44,925 nt of DNA. Origin: Anaeroplasmataceae bacterium. Its GTDB lineage: Bacteria > Bacillota_I > Bacilli_A > Acholeplasmatales > JAEDCM01. Under the pieces are notes generated by a model that was not told the DNA's origin, did no database searches, and was given only the letters and a program-made list of their open reading frames with translations. Location of the stretch: contig JAEDCM010000012.1 of NCBI GenBank assembly GCA_016294165.1, positions 1 to 44,925 of the forward strand. Reading direction: 5' to 3'. Below are positions 1 through 7,429 of the stretch, one piece after another (the first letter of the stretch is position 1; the number at the start of each line of letters is the position of its first letter). The position numbers were made by a program, and so were the translations under genes.

Positions 1-50
1 ACTACAGCGCCGATGATAGTACAGTGTGCGAAAGTAGGACGTTGCCAGGC
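1..50 (+). rRNA. rrf: 5S ribosomal RNA, 3' end (partial)
   Basis: The window opens inside a 5S rRNA. The segment ending with AGTAGGACGTTGCCAGGC is the conserved 3' end of Firmicutes 5S rRNA (usual form GAGAGTAGGACGTCGCCAGGC). The 5' part lies outside the window. It is followed after about 15 bp by the tRNA cluster, as expected for an rrn operon with a trailing tRNA array. Confidence 0.88.
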
Positions 51-65
51 TTCTCGAAATTATTT

Positions 66-141
66 GGAGGTTTAGCTCAGTTGGGAGAGCATCTGCCTTA
101 CAAGCAGAGGGTCAGCGGTTCGAGCCCGTTAACCTCCACCA
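66..141 (+). tRNA. tRNA-Val (anticodon TAC)
   Basis: A 76-nt cloverleaf. Acceptor GGAGGTT pairs with AACCTCC, the anticodon loop is CTTACAA in a TCTGC/GCAGA stem, and CCA is encoded. It is the first tRNA after 5S, as in Bacillus rrn-tRNA clusters. Confidence 0.95.
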
Positions 142-160
142 TATAAATGAATAATAGTAT

Positions 161-237
<77 letters not shown>

Positions 238-247
238 TTTACTAGTA

Positions 248-323
248 GTCCTGCTAGCTCAGATGGTAGAGCATTTGACTTTTAATCAAAGGGTCAGAGG
301 TTCGAATCCTCTGCAGGACACCA
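248..323 (+). tRNA. tRNA-Lys (anticodon TTT)
   Basis: Acceptor GTCCTGC pairs with GCAGGAC. The anticodon loop CTTTTAA sits in a TTTGA/TCAAA stem, and CCA is encoded. Confidence 0.95.
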
Positions 324-327
324 TGAT

Positions 328-414
328 GCCTTGGTGGTGAAATAGGTAGACACGTGGGACTTAAAATCCCATGGCAGCGATGCCGTGCCGGTTCGACTCC
401 GGCCCGAGGTACCA
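328..414 (+). tRNA. tRNA-Leu (anticodon TAA)
   Basis: An 87-nt class II tRNA with a long variable arm (GGCAGCGATGCC). Acceptor GCCTTGG pairs with CCGAGGT using wobbles, the anticodon loop is CTTAAAA, and CCA is encoded. It reads TTA, the dominant Leu codon in this window. Confidence 0.94.
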
Positions 415-425
415 TTTTTTTATAT

Positions 426-501
426 GGGGCTTTAGCTCAGCTGGGAGAGCGCCTGTTTTGCACGCAGGAGGTCAGCGGTTCGATCCCGCTAAGCTCCACC
501 A
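426..501 (+). tRNA. tRNA-Ala (anticodon TGC)
   Basis: Acceptor GGGGCTT pairs with AAGCTCC (one G-U). The anticodon loop TTTGCAC sits in a CCTGT/GCAGG stem, and CCA is encoded. Confidence 0.95.
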
Positions 502-529
502 TTTGAGTTTATTTATATTTTCAACCGAT

Positions 530-606
530 GGCGGTGTAGCTCAACTGGCTAGAGCGTCCGGTTCATACCCGGGAGGTTGGGGGTTCGACTCCCTCCGCCG
601 CTACCA
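530..606 (+). tRNA. tRNA-Met, elongator (anticodon CAT)
   Basis: Acceptor GGCGGTG pairs with CGCCGCT, the anticodon loop is TTCATAC, and CCA is encoded. Its body matches the elongator Met tRNA of Bacillus as I remember it. It lacks the C1xA72 mismatch of the initiator and is distinct from the other two CAT tRNAs in this cluster. Confidence 0.9.
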
Positions 607-618
607 TCTAATCAACTT

Positions 619-695
619 GGACCCGTAGCTCAGTTGGTTAGAGCCACCGGCTCATAACCGGTTGGTCGTAGGTTCGAGTCCTACCGGGTCCACCA
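619..695 (+). tRNA. tRNA-Ile2 (anticodon CAT, lysidine type)
   Basis: Acceptor GGACCCG pairs with CGGGTCC. The anticodon loop CTCATAA sits in an ACCGG/CCGGT stem, and CCA is encoded. The body (GGACC start, GGTCGTAGGTTCGAGTCCTA T-arm) resembles the Bacillus tRNA-Ile whose CAT anticodon is modified to lysidine by TilS to read ATA. The Ile assignment rests on this resemblance, because the raw anticodon is CAT. Confidence 0.83.
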
Positions 696-720
696 TAAAT
701 TGTATAGTTTATAATAATAC

Positions 721-811
721 GGAGGAATACCCAAGTCCGGCTGAAGGGATCGGTCTTGAAAACCGACAGTAGGGAGACCTAGCGGGGGTTCGAATCCCTC
801 TTCCTCCGCCA
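721..811 (+). tRNA. tRNA-Ser (anticodon TGA)
   Basis: A 91-nt class II tRNA with a long variable arm (GTAGGGAGACCTAGC). Acceptor GGAGGAA pairs with TTCCTCC, the anticodon loop CTTGAAA sits in a TCGGT/ACCGA stem, and the 3' end is GCCA. Confidence 0.95.
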
Positions 812-823
812 TTTTTTTAATAT

Positions 824-900
824 CGCGGAGTAGAGCAGTCTGGTAGCTCGTAGGGCTCATAACCCTGAGGTCGTTGGTTCAAATCCTTCCTCCGCAACCA
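824..900 (+). tRNA. tRNA-fMet, initiator (anticodon CAT)
   Basis: Acceptor CGCGGAG opposes CTCCGCA, so the first pair is a C-A mismatch, the hallmark of bacterial initiator tRNA. The anticodon loop CTCATAA is closed by a run of three G-C pairs (GGG/CCC). CCA is encoded. Confidence 0.94.
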
Positions 901-903
901 AAT

Positions 904-979
904 GGTCCGGTGGTGTAGTGGTTAACATGCCAGTCTGTCACACTGGAGATCGCGGGTTCAAGTCCCGTCCGGACCGCCA
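904..979 (+). tRNA. tRNA-Asp (anticodon GTC)
   Basis: Acceptor GGTCCGG pairs with CCGGACC. The anticodon loop CTGTCAC sits in a CCAGT/ACTGG stem, the discriminator is G, and CCA is encoded. Confidence 0.95.
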
Positions 980-987
980 TTTAATGT

Positions 988-1063
988 GGCTCGGTAGCTC
1001 AGTCGGTAGAGCAAAGGACTGAAAATCCTTGTGTCGGCGGTTCGATTCCGTCCCGCGCCACCA
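988..1063 (+). tRNA. tRNA-Phe (anticodon GAA)
   Basis: The anticodon loop CTGAAAA sits in an AAGGA/TCCTT stem, with T-loop TTCGATT and encoded CCA. Acceptor GGCTCGG opposes CCGCGCC with one internal T-C mismatch at pair 4, which is unusual but the only defect. It is the last tRNA of the cluster. Confidence 0.92.
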
Positions 1064-1076
1064 TCTAAATTAAAAT

Positions 1077-1106
1077 AAGCTTTGATTAATTTCAAAGCTT
1101 TTTTTA
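1077..1106 (+). terminator. Terminator of the rRNA-tRNA operon
   Basis: A perfect 9-bp stem AAGCTTTGA/TCAAAGCTT with a 6-nt loop is followed by a T run. It lies 13 bp after tRNA-Phe, so it ends the rrn-tRNA transcript. Confidence 0.9.
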
Positions 1107-1116
1107 TGCATTTAAT

Positions 1117-1137
1117 GGTATAATAGAATTGAGGTGG
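1117..1137 (+). promoter_or_regulatory. Extended -10 promoter and RBS of the PtsI-like gene
   Basis: TGGTATAAT (TATAAT at 1119-1124) is an extended -10 element. No good -35 is visible because the upstream bases form the terminator T run. GAGGTGG at 1131-1137 is a strong RBS 4 nt before ATG 1142, so the mRNA leader would be very short. Confidence 0.6.
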
Positions 1138-1141
1138 TTGC

Positions 1142-2524
1142 ATGAAGGTTAATGCTAAGTGTATTTCCAACGGTATTGGATACGGTAAACTAGTTTATCG
1201 ATATAATGATGCCATCCCTTTTAGTAAGGCTAGTATGAGCTTAGAAGAATCAATGACATTGTTCGATAGTATCAGTAATAAAATTGAAAGCAATATTAAA
1301 GACAATATGGATTATGAATTTTTGAATGCTCATGCCTTGATTATCAAGGATCCTGTCTTAAGAAAGAAAATTGAAGATTGCATCAAAGAGGAATCTTGTA
1401 GTTTAATCTATGCATTTTCAAAGGTAATGGATGAATTTATTGATAAGATAAAAGCTGTTGATAATCAATATCTTAAGGAAAGATATTTAGACTTATTAGA
1501 CATTAAGAGACAGTTTATTAGAGAAATTGATGATCGAGAATATGAAGAAATTAAAGAAGCTTCAATTTTAGTTATTGATGAATTGCTTCCAAGTGATGTT
1601 CTAAATTTAAATGAAAACATTAAAGGAATAATTGCTCATCAAGGTGGGTATACAGCTCACAGCTCTATTTTATGTCGAGCAATGCACATTCCTTATGTTA
1701 TTTTAGAAGAGATTAAAGATTGTGATTACGCGCTTATCAACAAGGATGAAGTCTATCTTAACCCAACAGAAGAAGAAATGCGTGTCATTCATTATCATGA
1801 TGAAGAAATCGATTATACCGGCTGTGATTTATATGCAAATTTATCAAGTATGTATAATTTAGACAAGATCGCTAGTTCAAATTTTAAAGGAATAGGATTA
1901 TACCGCAGTGAGTTTTTATTTATGTCACATGGTAGATTTTTGAATTTAGATGAACAAACTAAGATTTATAAAAAAATACTAGAGCGAATGTATCCAAAAA
2001 CCGTTATTATGCGAATTTTTGATTTTGGAGATGATAAGCACATTCCGGGATATCAATTTGAAAAAGGAATAAATAGTTACTTTAAACATATGGATTTTTT
2101 TAAAACGCAGATTAAAGCTATGGATCAAGCGAATCCTGGTAATTTAAAAATTATGTTTCCGTATATCAAAACAAATGAAGAATTTTTGACTTTAAAAAAG
2201 ATCGTTTTAGAGGAGACAAAAACGAACTTCCCAATCGGAATTATGCTAGAAACAAAAGAGGCGATTGAAAATATTAACGATTTTAAGGATGCCTCATTCT
2301 TTTCCTTAGGAACTAATGATTTATTGAAGGAATTATTTGATGTTAGTCGTAGCGTAATCGATATTGAAGAATATATTGAACCATTAAAGGAAAAATTAAT
2401 CCCTGTTGTAGAATTTGCTAAGGAAAACAAGAAACCACTATGCGTTTGTGGAGAAATGGCCTCAATTAATAAGGCTGTGAAAGATTTTAAAGAAATTGGC
2501 ATTGAAAAATTTAGTATAAATTAA
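1142..2524 (+). CDS. Short PTS enzyme I-like phosphotransferase (PEP-utilising family)
   Basis: This 460-aa protein follows the enzyme I plan: an N-terminal EI/HPr-binding-like part (LNAHALIIKDP near 61-71), a swivelling phosphohistidine domain (GGYTAHSS, His173) and a PEP-binding barrel. The barrel has GIGLYRSEF (Arg255), MRIFDFGDDK (Arg291), Glu370, SLGTNDL (Asn392/Asp393), Arg403 and CGEMA (Cys436). It is about 110 aa shorter than usual EI (about 570). The chain stops right after the FSxN motif, where EI normally continues for a few dozen residues. The Arg of the NPxLGxRxIR motif is not seen; the matching segment reads YQFEKGIN. No HPr gene is adjacent. The likely role is PEP-dependent phosphoryl transfer, but it may be a paralogue with a different partner rather than the main ptsI. 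It is monocistronic, between two terminators. Confidence 0.75.
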   Translation: MKVNAKCISNGIGYGKLVYRYNDAIPFSKASMSLEESMTLFDSISNKIESNIKDNMDYEFLNAHALIIKDPVLRKKIEDCIKEESCSLIYAFSKVMDEFIDKIKAVDNQYLKERYLDLLDIKRQFIREIDDREYEEIKEASILVIDELLPSDVLNLNENIKGIIAHQGGYTAHSSILCRAMHIPYVILEEIKDCDYALINKDEVYLNPTEEEMRVIHYHDEEIDYTGCDLYANLSSMYNLDKIASSNFKGIGLYRSEFLFMSHGRFLNLDEQTKIYKKILERMYPKTVIMRIFDFGDDKHIPGYQFEKGINSYFKHMDFFKTQIKAMDQANPGNLKIMFPYIKTNEEFLTLKKIVLEETKTNFPIGIMLETKEAIENINDFKDASFFSLGTNDLLKELFDVSRSVIDIEEYIEPLKEKLIPVVEFAKENKKPLCVCGEMASINKAVKDFKEIGIEKFSIN

Positions 2525-2710
2525 ATTTTGAATTTTTTTAAGATTATTTTATCTTTAAAATAGGTGTTATTAAGGCTTGTTTGTTTTAAAAAAGCCTGAT
2601 AATACCCCTATTTTAAAGATTTTTTTTATATAAAAAAATGGTAAAAAATAATGATGGTAATATATATATTATATATATTATAAATATTTAAAAAAAATTA
2701 AAAAAAACAC
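2525..2710. other. Intergenic region between the ptsI-like gene and the S10 operon
   Basis: A gene-free stretch. It holds the long terminator hairpin (2551-2628), then an almost pure A/T segment (about 2636-2709) of alternating TATATA and A runs directly upstream of the S10 promoter. The A/T segment is a plausible UP element for RNA polymerase. I see no coding sequence. Confidence 0.6.
2551..2628 (+). terminator. Very long terminator hairpin
   Basis: The left arm begins ATCTTTAAAATAGG and continues with GTTAT and AAGGCTT. The right arm reads AAGCCT, ATAATAC, then CCTATTTTAAAGAT. This gives near-continuous pairing of about 28 nt per arm around a roughly 12-nt loop, followed by T8. It ends the ptsI-like transcript. 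Confidence 0.85.
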
Positions 2711-2739
2711 TTGCAATTAGGTTTTCTATCTAGTATAAT
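2711..2739 (+). promoter_or_regulatory. Main promoter of the S10-spc-alpha operon
   Basis: TTGCAA (2711-2716) and TATAAT (2734-2739) are separated by 17 bp, close to the sigma-A consensus, with A-tracts just upstream. It is the only strong promoter seen between here and the terminator after rplQ. Confidence 0.88.
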
Positions 2740-2746
2740 GTAATAG

Positions 2747-2866
2747 ACCGTGCATCCACGGTAAGGCAGTGAAATGGAAGGTTGCCGATACACTAGAAAG
2801 CGTTGTCTAGTATGTTTAAAAAAATCGGGTTTTTCCATGGAGCAAGTCTATAAAAGATTATAGGCG
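2747..2866 (+). promoter_or_regulatory. Structured S10 operon leader (5' UTR)
   Basis: The leader of about 135 nt has at least three helices. One is ACCGTG/CACGGT near 2748-2763. A long-range helix pairs TGGAA...CCGAT (about 2774-2790) with ATCGG...TTCCA (about 2823-2838). An apical ACTAG/CTAGT hairpin lies inside it. S10 leaders in other bacteria bind L4 for autogenous control, so such a role is likely by position. I have not matched it to the known Rfam S10 leader. Confidence 0.6.
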
Positions 2867-2882
2867 AAAGGAGCAAAACAAA

Positions 2883-3191
2883 ATGGCAAAAGAAAAAATC
2901 AGAATTCGTTTAAAATCTTATGATCACAGATTATTAGATTTATCAGCGAAAAAAATCGTTGAAAGTGTTCGCAAAACTGGTGCGAAGATTAATGGACCAA
3001 TTCCTCTTCCAACAGAAAAGGAAATCTTCACAATCTTACGTTCACCACACGTAAACAAAGATTCACGTGAACAATTCGAAAGAAGAACACACAAACGTTT
3101 AATCGATATCTTAGAACCAAATCCTAAGACAATCGATGCATTAATGCACATCGAGTTACCAAGCGGTGTTGACATTGTATTAAAGAAATAA
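2883..3191 (+). CDS. rpsJ: 30S ribosomal protein S10
   Basis: At 102 aa this is the full family length. It shows the S10 core RIRLKSYDHRLLD, the GPIPLPTEKEIFTILRSPHV segment, and the REQFERRTHKRL loop that inserts into the 16S 3' domain. S10 is also NusE, a partner of NusB/NusG in transcription antitermination. First gene of the S10 operon; RBS AAAGGAG at 2867-2873 sets the ATG. It sits behind the structured leader, so its expression is probably feedback-controlled with the rest of the operon. Confidence 0.98.
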   Translation: MAKEKIRIRLKSYDHRLLDLSAKKIVESVRKTGAKINGPIPLPTEKEIFTILRSPHVNKDSREQFERRTHKRLIDILEPNPKTIDALMHIELPSGVDIVLKK

Positions 3192-3213
3192 TTTAAAGAA
3201 AGAGGTGTAACTT

Positions 3214-3855
3214 ATGGCCAAAGGAATCTTAGGTAGAAAATTAGGGATGACTCAAATTTTCAATGAAAACGGAACATTAGTTCCTGTTACTGTAGTAGAT
3301 GTAACACCTAATGTTGTTCTTCAACAAAAGACTGTAGAAACAGATGGATATGTTGCTACACAATTAGGTTATGAAGACAAAAAGGAAAAGCATGCTACAA
3401 AGTCTGAAATCGGACATGTAAAAGCGGCTGACACAAATCCTAAGCGCTTCGTTAAAGAAATTCGCTTTAAAGAAGGCTTAGATAACGATTTAGCGAATTA
3501 TAATGTCGGTCAAGAAGTTAAAGGAGATATCTTCGCAGTTGGAGATATTATAGATGTAACTGGTACAAGTAAAGGACACGGATTTGAAGGAAGTATCAAG
3601 AGACACGGACAATCTCGCGGACCTATGGCTCACGGTTCTAGATATCACCGTAGACCAGGATCAATGGGACCTATCAAAGGTAACATGAAAGGTAAGAATC
3701 TACCTGGACACATGGGATGCCAAACAGTAACAATTCAAAACCTAGAAGTTGCTGCTGTTAACATGGACTTAAATGTAATCCTTGTAAAAGGAAACATTCC
3801 AGGACCTAAAAAAGGATTCGTAGTTATTAAATCAGCAATTAAGAAATCAAAATAA
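3214..3855 (+). CDS. rplC: 50S ribosomal protein L3
   Basis: At 213 aa it matches bacterial L3. It starts MAKGILGRKLGMTQIF and carries the conserved loop GHGFEGSIKRHG-QSRGPMAHGS-HRRPGSMG that reaches towards the peptidyl transferase centre. L3 is an early assembly protein binding near the 3' end of 23S rRNA. RBS AAAGAGG lies upstream. Second gene of the S10 operon, 22 bp after rpsJ. Confidence 0.98.
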   Translation: MAKGILGRKLGMTQIFNENGTLVPVTVVDVTPNVVLQQKTVETDGYVATQLGYEDKKEKHATKSEIGHVKAADTNPKRFVKEIRFKEGLDNDLANYNVGQEVKGDIFAVGDIIDVTGTSKGHGFEGSIKRHGQSRGPMAHGSRYHRRPGSMGPIKGNMKGKNLPGHMGCQTVTIQNLEVAAVNMDLNVILVKGNIPGPKKGFVVIKSAIKKSK

Positions 3856-3882
3856 ATCAATTGAAGAAAGGAGGATTTAATT

Positions 3883-4506
3883 ATGCCAATAGTAGCATTA
3901 TTAAATCAAGCTGGAGATAAAGTAAAAGATATTACTTTAGATGATTCAGTTTTCGGGATTGAACCCAATCAACAAGTATTATACGATGTTGTAAATGCTC
4001 AAAGAGCTGCTATGCGTCAAGGAACACACGATGTTAAAAACCGTACTGAAGTTAGCGGTGGTGGAAGAAAACCATGGCGTCAAAAAGGAACTGGACGTGC
4101 TCGTCAAGGATCAATTAGAGCTGCTCAATGGCGTGGAGGAGGAGTTGTATTTGGACCTACTCCAAGAAGCTATGAAGTGAAAGTTAACCGTAAGGTTCGT
4201 CAACTTGGTATGAAATCTGCTTTATCAGCAAAGGTTTTAAGAAATGAAATCGTTGTTGTAGATAAAATTGAATTAGCAGAAGCAAAAACAAAACAATTCG
4301 TACAAGTTTTAAATAATTTAAAAGTTAATGGAAAAGCTTTAGTAGTTGTTCCTGAATTAAATGAAGTTTTAGGAATGGCATCTAGAAATGTTGAAAATAC
4401 ATTCGTTGCTGTTTCAAATCATGTAAGTGTATTAGATATCTTAACTTATAAGAATTTAGTACTTACAGAAGCAGCTGTAAAATATTTTGAGGAGGTACTT
4501 AAATAA
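3883..4506 (+). CDS. rplD: 50S ribosomal protein L4
   Basis: At 207 aa it is the usual bacterial length. It shows the L4 core KNRTEVSGGGRKPWRQKGTG followed by RARQGSIRAAQWRGGG, the extended loop lining the exit tunnel. In several bacteria L4 is the autogenous repressor of the S10 operon, which fits the structured leader at 2747-2866; that link is inferred here. RBS AAAGGAGG lies 7-8 nt before ATG. The stop overlaps the rplW start by one base (TAATG), pointing to translational coupling. Confidence 0.98.
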   Translation: MPIVALLNQAGDKVKDITLDDSVFGIEPNQQVLYDVVNAQRAAMRQGTHDVKNRTEVSGGGRKPWRQKGTGRARQGSIRAAQWRGGGVVFGPTPRSYEVKVNRKVRQLGMKSALSAKVLRNEIVVVDKIELAEAKTKQFVQVLNNLKVNGKALVVVPELNEVLGMASRNVENTFVAVSNHVSVLDILTYKNLVLTEAAVKYFEEVLK

Positions 4507-4790
4507 TGGTTAAATATTATGAAATTATTAAGCGCCCAATCATCACTGAAAAATCAGTTAAATTAGCTGAAACAAACAAATATACTTTTGAAGTAGATAA
4601 AACAGCTAACAAAATCGAAATCGCAAAAGCAATTGAAACAATTTTCAATGTAAAAGTTGTTGGCGTAAATACAATTACAGTTCTACCAAAGCATAAGAGA
4701 GTAGGACGTTATGAAGGTTTTAAATCTGGATATAAAAAAGCTATCGTTACATTAAAAGATGGCGACAAAATTGATGGATTTACAGCGTAA
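4506..4790 (+). CDS. rplW: 50S ribosomal protein L23
   Basis: At 94 aa it matches the family. It starts with YEIIKRPIITEKS and has the FNVKVVGVNTITVLPKHKR hairpin and a basic GYKKAIVTLKDGDKI end. L23 sits at the tunnel exit and is the docking point for trigger factor and SRP. It starts inside the rplD stop codon (TAATG), with the RBS GAGGAGG in the end of rplD. Confidence 0.98.
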   Translation: MVKYYEIIKRPIITEKSVKLAETNKYTFEVDKTANKIEIAKAIETIFNVKVVGVNTITVLPKHKRVGRYEGFKSGYKKAIVTLKDGDKIDGFTA

Positions 4791-4810
4791 GTAAAAGGAG
4801 GTAACGTAAA

Positions 4811-5641
4811 ATGGCAGAGATCAAAAAATATAAGCCAACCACAAATGGTAGACGTAACATGTCAGTTTTAAGTTTTGAAGAACTTACAACAAATACTCCT
4901 GAAAAATCTTTATTAGCTCCTTATGTAAGTAAAGGAGGACGTAATAATCAAGGAAAAATTACTGTTCGTCACCAAGGTGGTGGAGTTAAAAGAAAATATC
5001 GTATCATCGATTTCAAACGTAATAAAGATGTTATCGTTGGAAACGTTGCTACAATCGAATACGATCCAAATCGTAGCGCAAATATTGCCTTAATTAACTA
5101 TTTAGATGGTGAAAAAAGATATATTATCGCTCCTAAAGGATTAAAAGTTGGAATGACTATTCAATCTGGAGAAAAAGTAGATATTAAAATTGGAAATGCA
5201 CTTCCAATTATGAATATTCCAGTTGGTACATTAATCCACAATATTGAATTACATCCTGGTAAGGGTGGACAAATCGCAAGAAGCGCTGGTTCATCAGCTC
5301 AAATCTTAGGACGTGAAGAAAAATACGTTCTAGTAAGATTAATGTCAGGTGAAGTTCGTAAAATTTTAGGAACTTGCCGTGCAACAATCGGTGAAGTTGG
5401 AAATGAATCACATGAGTTAGTAAACGTTGGTAAAGCTGGTAAGAGTCGTTATCTAGGAAATCGTCCTGAGGTACGTGGATCAGTAATGAACCCTAACGAT
5501 CACCCTCATGGTGGAGGTGAAGGTAGAGCGCCAATTGGACGTAAAGCACCGCTTACTCCTTGGGGAAAACCTGCACTTGGATTAAAAACACGTAAAAACA
5601 AAAAAGCGTCTACGAAGTTAATCGTTCGTCGTGCTAAATAA
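4811..5641 (+). CDS. rplB: 50S ribosomal protein L2
   Basis: At 276 aa it has the full family length. It has KYKPTTNGRRNMSV near the N-terminus, GGRNNQGKITVRHQGGG, and the C-terminal VRGSVMNPNDHPHGGGEGR motif with the conserved His needed for peptidyl transferase activity. L2 joins the subunits and anchors domain IV of 23S rRNA. RBS AAAGGAGG is upstream; it lies 20 bp after rplW. Confidence 0.98.
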   Translation: MAEIKKYKPTTNGRRNMSVLSFEELTTNTPEKSLLAPYVSKGGRNNQGKITVRHQGGGVKRKYRIIDFKRNKDVIVGNVATIEYDPNRSANIALINYLDGEKRYIIAPKGLKVGMTIQSGEKVDIKIGNALPIMNIPVGTLIHNIELHPGKGGQIARSAGSSAQILGREEKYVLVRLMSGEVRKILGTCRATIGEVGNESHELVNVGKAGKSRYLGNRPEVRGSVMNPNDHPHGGGEGRAPIGRKAPLTPWGKPALGLKTRKNKKASTKLIVRRAK

Positions 5642-5673
5642 TATACTGAAATTTCGAAAGGAGGAACAAAATA

Positions 5674-5952
5674 ATGTCTCGTTCCGTAAAAAAAGGTGCG
5701 TTTTGTGATGATCATTTAATGGTTAAAGTAGAAAAACAAAATGCTGCTAATGAAAATAAAGTAATTCAAACTTGGTCACGTCGTTCAACTATTTTCCCAG
5801 CATTCGTTGGAAAAACATTCGGTGTATATAATGGACGTGAGCATGTAACAGTTTATGTAACTGAAGATATGGTAGGACATAAATTAGGTGAATTCGCTCC
5901 TACAAGAACATATCGCGGTCACGAAAAAGATAAAAAGGCGAAGAAAAAATAA
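5674..5952 (+). CDS. rpsS: 30S ribosomal protein S19
   Basis: At 92 aa it matches S19. It shows RSVKKGAFCDDHL, the WSRRSTIFPAFVGKTF core, and GHKLGEFAPTRTYRGH. It binds the 16S 3' domain with S13 in the head, near the A-site tRNA. RBS AAAGGAGG precedes the ATG by about 8 nt. Confidence 0.98.
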   Translation: MSRSVKKGAFCDDHLMVKVEKQNAANENKVIQTWSRRSTIFPAFVGKTFGVYNGREHVTVYVTEDMVGHKLGEFAPTRTYRGHEKDKKAKKK

Positions 5953-5970
5953 CCGAGAGGAGGATTATTT

Positions 5971-6306
5971 ATGGAAGCAAAGGCTATTGCAAGAACAGTA
6001 CGCATAGCTCCTCGTAAAGCTAGATTAGTTGTTGACTTAATTCGTGGGAAAAACGTTGGTGAAGCTATTGCTATCTTATCGTTAACTCCAAAAGCAGCTT
6101 CAACTATAACATTAAAAGTTTTAAAATCAGCTATTGCAAATGCTGAACATAATAATAATATGAACGTATCTAAATTATACGTTAAACAAGCAATGGTGTG
6201 TGAAGGACCTACTCTTAAACGTTTTAGACCAAGAGCAAAAGGTTCTGCTAGTTCAATTATGAAAAGAACTAGTCACATTACAATCGTTGTAGCAGAGAAA
6301 AATTAA
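5971..6306 (+). CDS. rplV: 50S ribosomal protein L22
   Basis: At 111 aa it is standard length. It has ARTVRIAPRKARLVVDLIRG, then the beta-hairpin with GPTLKRFRPRAKGSAS that lines the exit tunnel, where macrolide-resistance changes arise in other species. It ends with TSHITIVVAEK. It sits between S19 and S3 as in most bacteria, with RBS GAGGAGG. Confidence 0.98.
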   Translation: MEAKAIARTVRIAPRKARLVVDLIRGKNVGEAIAILSLTPKAASTITLKVLKSAIANAEHNNNMNVSKLYVKQAMVCEGPTLKRFRPRAKGSASSIMKRTSHITIVVAEKN

Positions 6307-6323
6307 TTAAGGAGGAAATTACC

Positions 6324-7001
6324 ATGGGTCAAAAGGTAAGTCCAGTCGGATTACGCGTTGGTATAATTCGCGATTGGGATTCTCGCTGGTATGCTGATAA
6401 GAATGATGTAGCTGATTTATTACATGAAGATTTAAAAATCAGAAAATTCTTAGAAACTACATATGCAAAAGCAGCTATCTCTAGAATTGAAATCGAAAGA
6501 TTAAAAGGCGCACAAAAAGATCGTGTTAGAATTTCATTACACACTGCTAAACCAGGTGTTGTAATTGGAAAAGATGCTGAAACTAAAAACAAAACAGTTT
6601 CAACTCTTGCATATATGACTAAAAAAGAAATTATTCTTAACGTTATTGAAGTTAAGCAACCTGAATTAGATGCTATTTTAGTAGCTAAATCAATTGCTGA
6701 AAAATTAGAGAACAGAGCGTCATTCAGACGTGTTCAAAAGATTGCTATTCAACAAGCTTTAAGAGCTGGGGCTAAAGGAGCAAGAACTTTAGTATCTGGA
6801 CGTTTAGGTGGAGCTGAAATGGCACGTAGTGAAGGATATTCAGAAGGTCAAGTACCTCTACATACTTTCCGTGCTAACGTTGATTATGCAACTGCAGAAG
6901 CAGACACTACATATGGAAAAATGGGAGTTAAAGTATGGATCTATAAAGGAGAAGTACTTCCTAAGAAAAACACTTCCAAAAGTAGTAATGGAGGTAAATA
7001 A
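6324..7001 (+). CDS. rpsC: 30S ribosomal protein S3
   Basis: At 225 aa it starts MGQKVSPVGLRVGIIRDWDS. A type II KH domain follows, whose usual GxxG loop reads VIGKDAE here. The C-terminal part has the GRLGGAEMARSE and YGKMGVKVWIYKGE motifs. S3 lines the mRNA entry channel and contributes to helicase activity. RBS AAGGAGG; the stop lies 2 bp before the L16 start. Confidence 0.97.
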   Translation: MGQKVSPVGLRVGIIRDWDSRWYADKNDVADLLHEDLKIRKFLETTYAKAAISRIEIERLKGAQKDRVRISLHTAKPGVVIGKDAETKNKTVSTLAYMTKKEIILNVIEVKQPELDAILVAKSIAEKLENRASFRRVQKIAIQQALRAGAKGARTLVSGRLGGAEMARSEGYSEGQVPLHTFRANVDYATAEADTTYGKMGVKVWIYKGEVLPKKNTSKSSNGGK

Positions 7002-7003
7002 TC

Positions 7004-7429
7004 ATGTTAATGCCAAAAAGAACTAAATATCGTCGTCCTCACCGCGTAAGCTATGAAGGACATGTTAAAGGTCAAAATAACATCGATTTTGGTGAATGGG
7101 GATTACAATCACTTGAAGGTGCTTGGATTACTAGCCGCCAAATCGAAGCTGCACGTATCGCTATCACAAGACATATGAAACGTGTAGGAAAAGTATGGAT
7201 CAAGATTTTCCCACATATGGCAAAGACTGCTAAACCACTAGAAGTACGTATGGGTAGTGGTAAGGGAGCTCCTGAATCATGGGTTGCTGTAGTTAAAGAA
7301 GGAAAAATCATGTTCGAAGTTGCTGGTGTATCTGAAGAAGTTGCTAGAGAAGCATTAAGATTAGCATCTCATAAGTTACCAGTAAAAACAAAAATCGTAA
7401 GAAAAGTTGGTGATAGTAATGAAAACTAG
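7004..7429 (+). CDS. rplP: 50S ribosomal protein L16
   Basis: At 141 aa it starts MLMPKRTKYRRPHR and contains ITSRQIEAARIAITRHMKR, KIFPHMAKTAKPLEVRMGSG and the KGAPESWVAVVKEG loop. L16 binds 5S and 23S rRNA and helps place tRNA in the A site. ATG 7004 is chosen over 7010 because the GGAGG at 6990-6994 is 9 nt away. The end overlaps the start of rpmC by 11 nt. Confidence 0.97.
   Translation: MLMPKRTKYRRPHRVSYEGHVKGQNNIDFGEWGLQSLEGAWITSRQIEAARIAITRHMKRVGKVWIKIFPHMAKTAKPLEVRMGSGKGAPESWVAVVKEGKIMFEVAGVSEEVAREALRLASHKLPVKTKIVRKVGDSNEN

Noticed and set aside
371..628. 85-codon open frame on the plus strand
   Set aside because: It runs through the Leu, Ala and Met tRNA genes and has no RBS; it is a chance frame in structured RNA.
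958..1170. 70-codon open frame on the minus strand
   Set aside because: It is antisense to tRNA-Asp, tRNA-Phe and the terminator, so it is not a gene.
2636..2709. A/T-only tract as a replication origin
   Set aside because: No DnaA boxes or dnaA/dnaN neighbours are seen; it is better explained as promoter-upstream A/T DNA.
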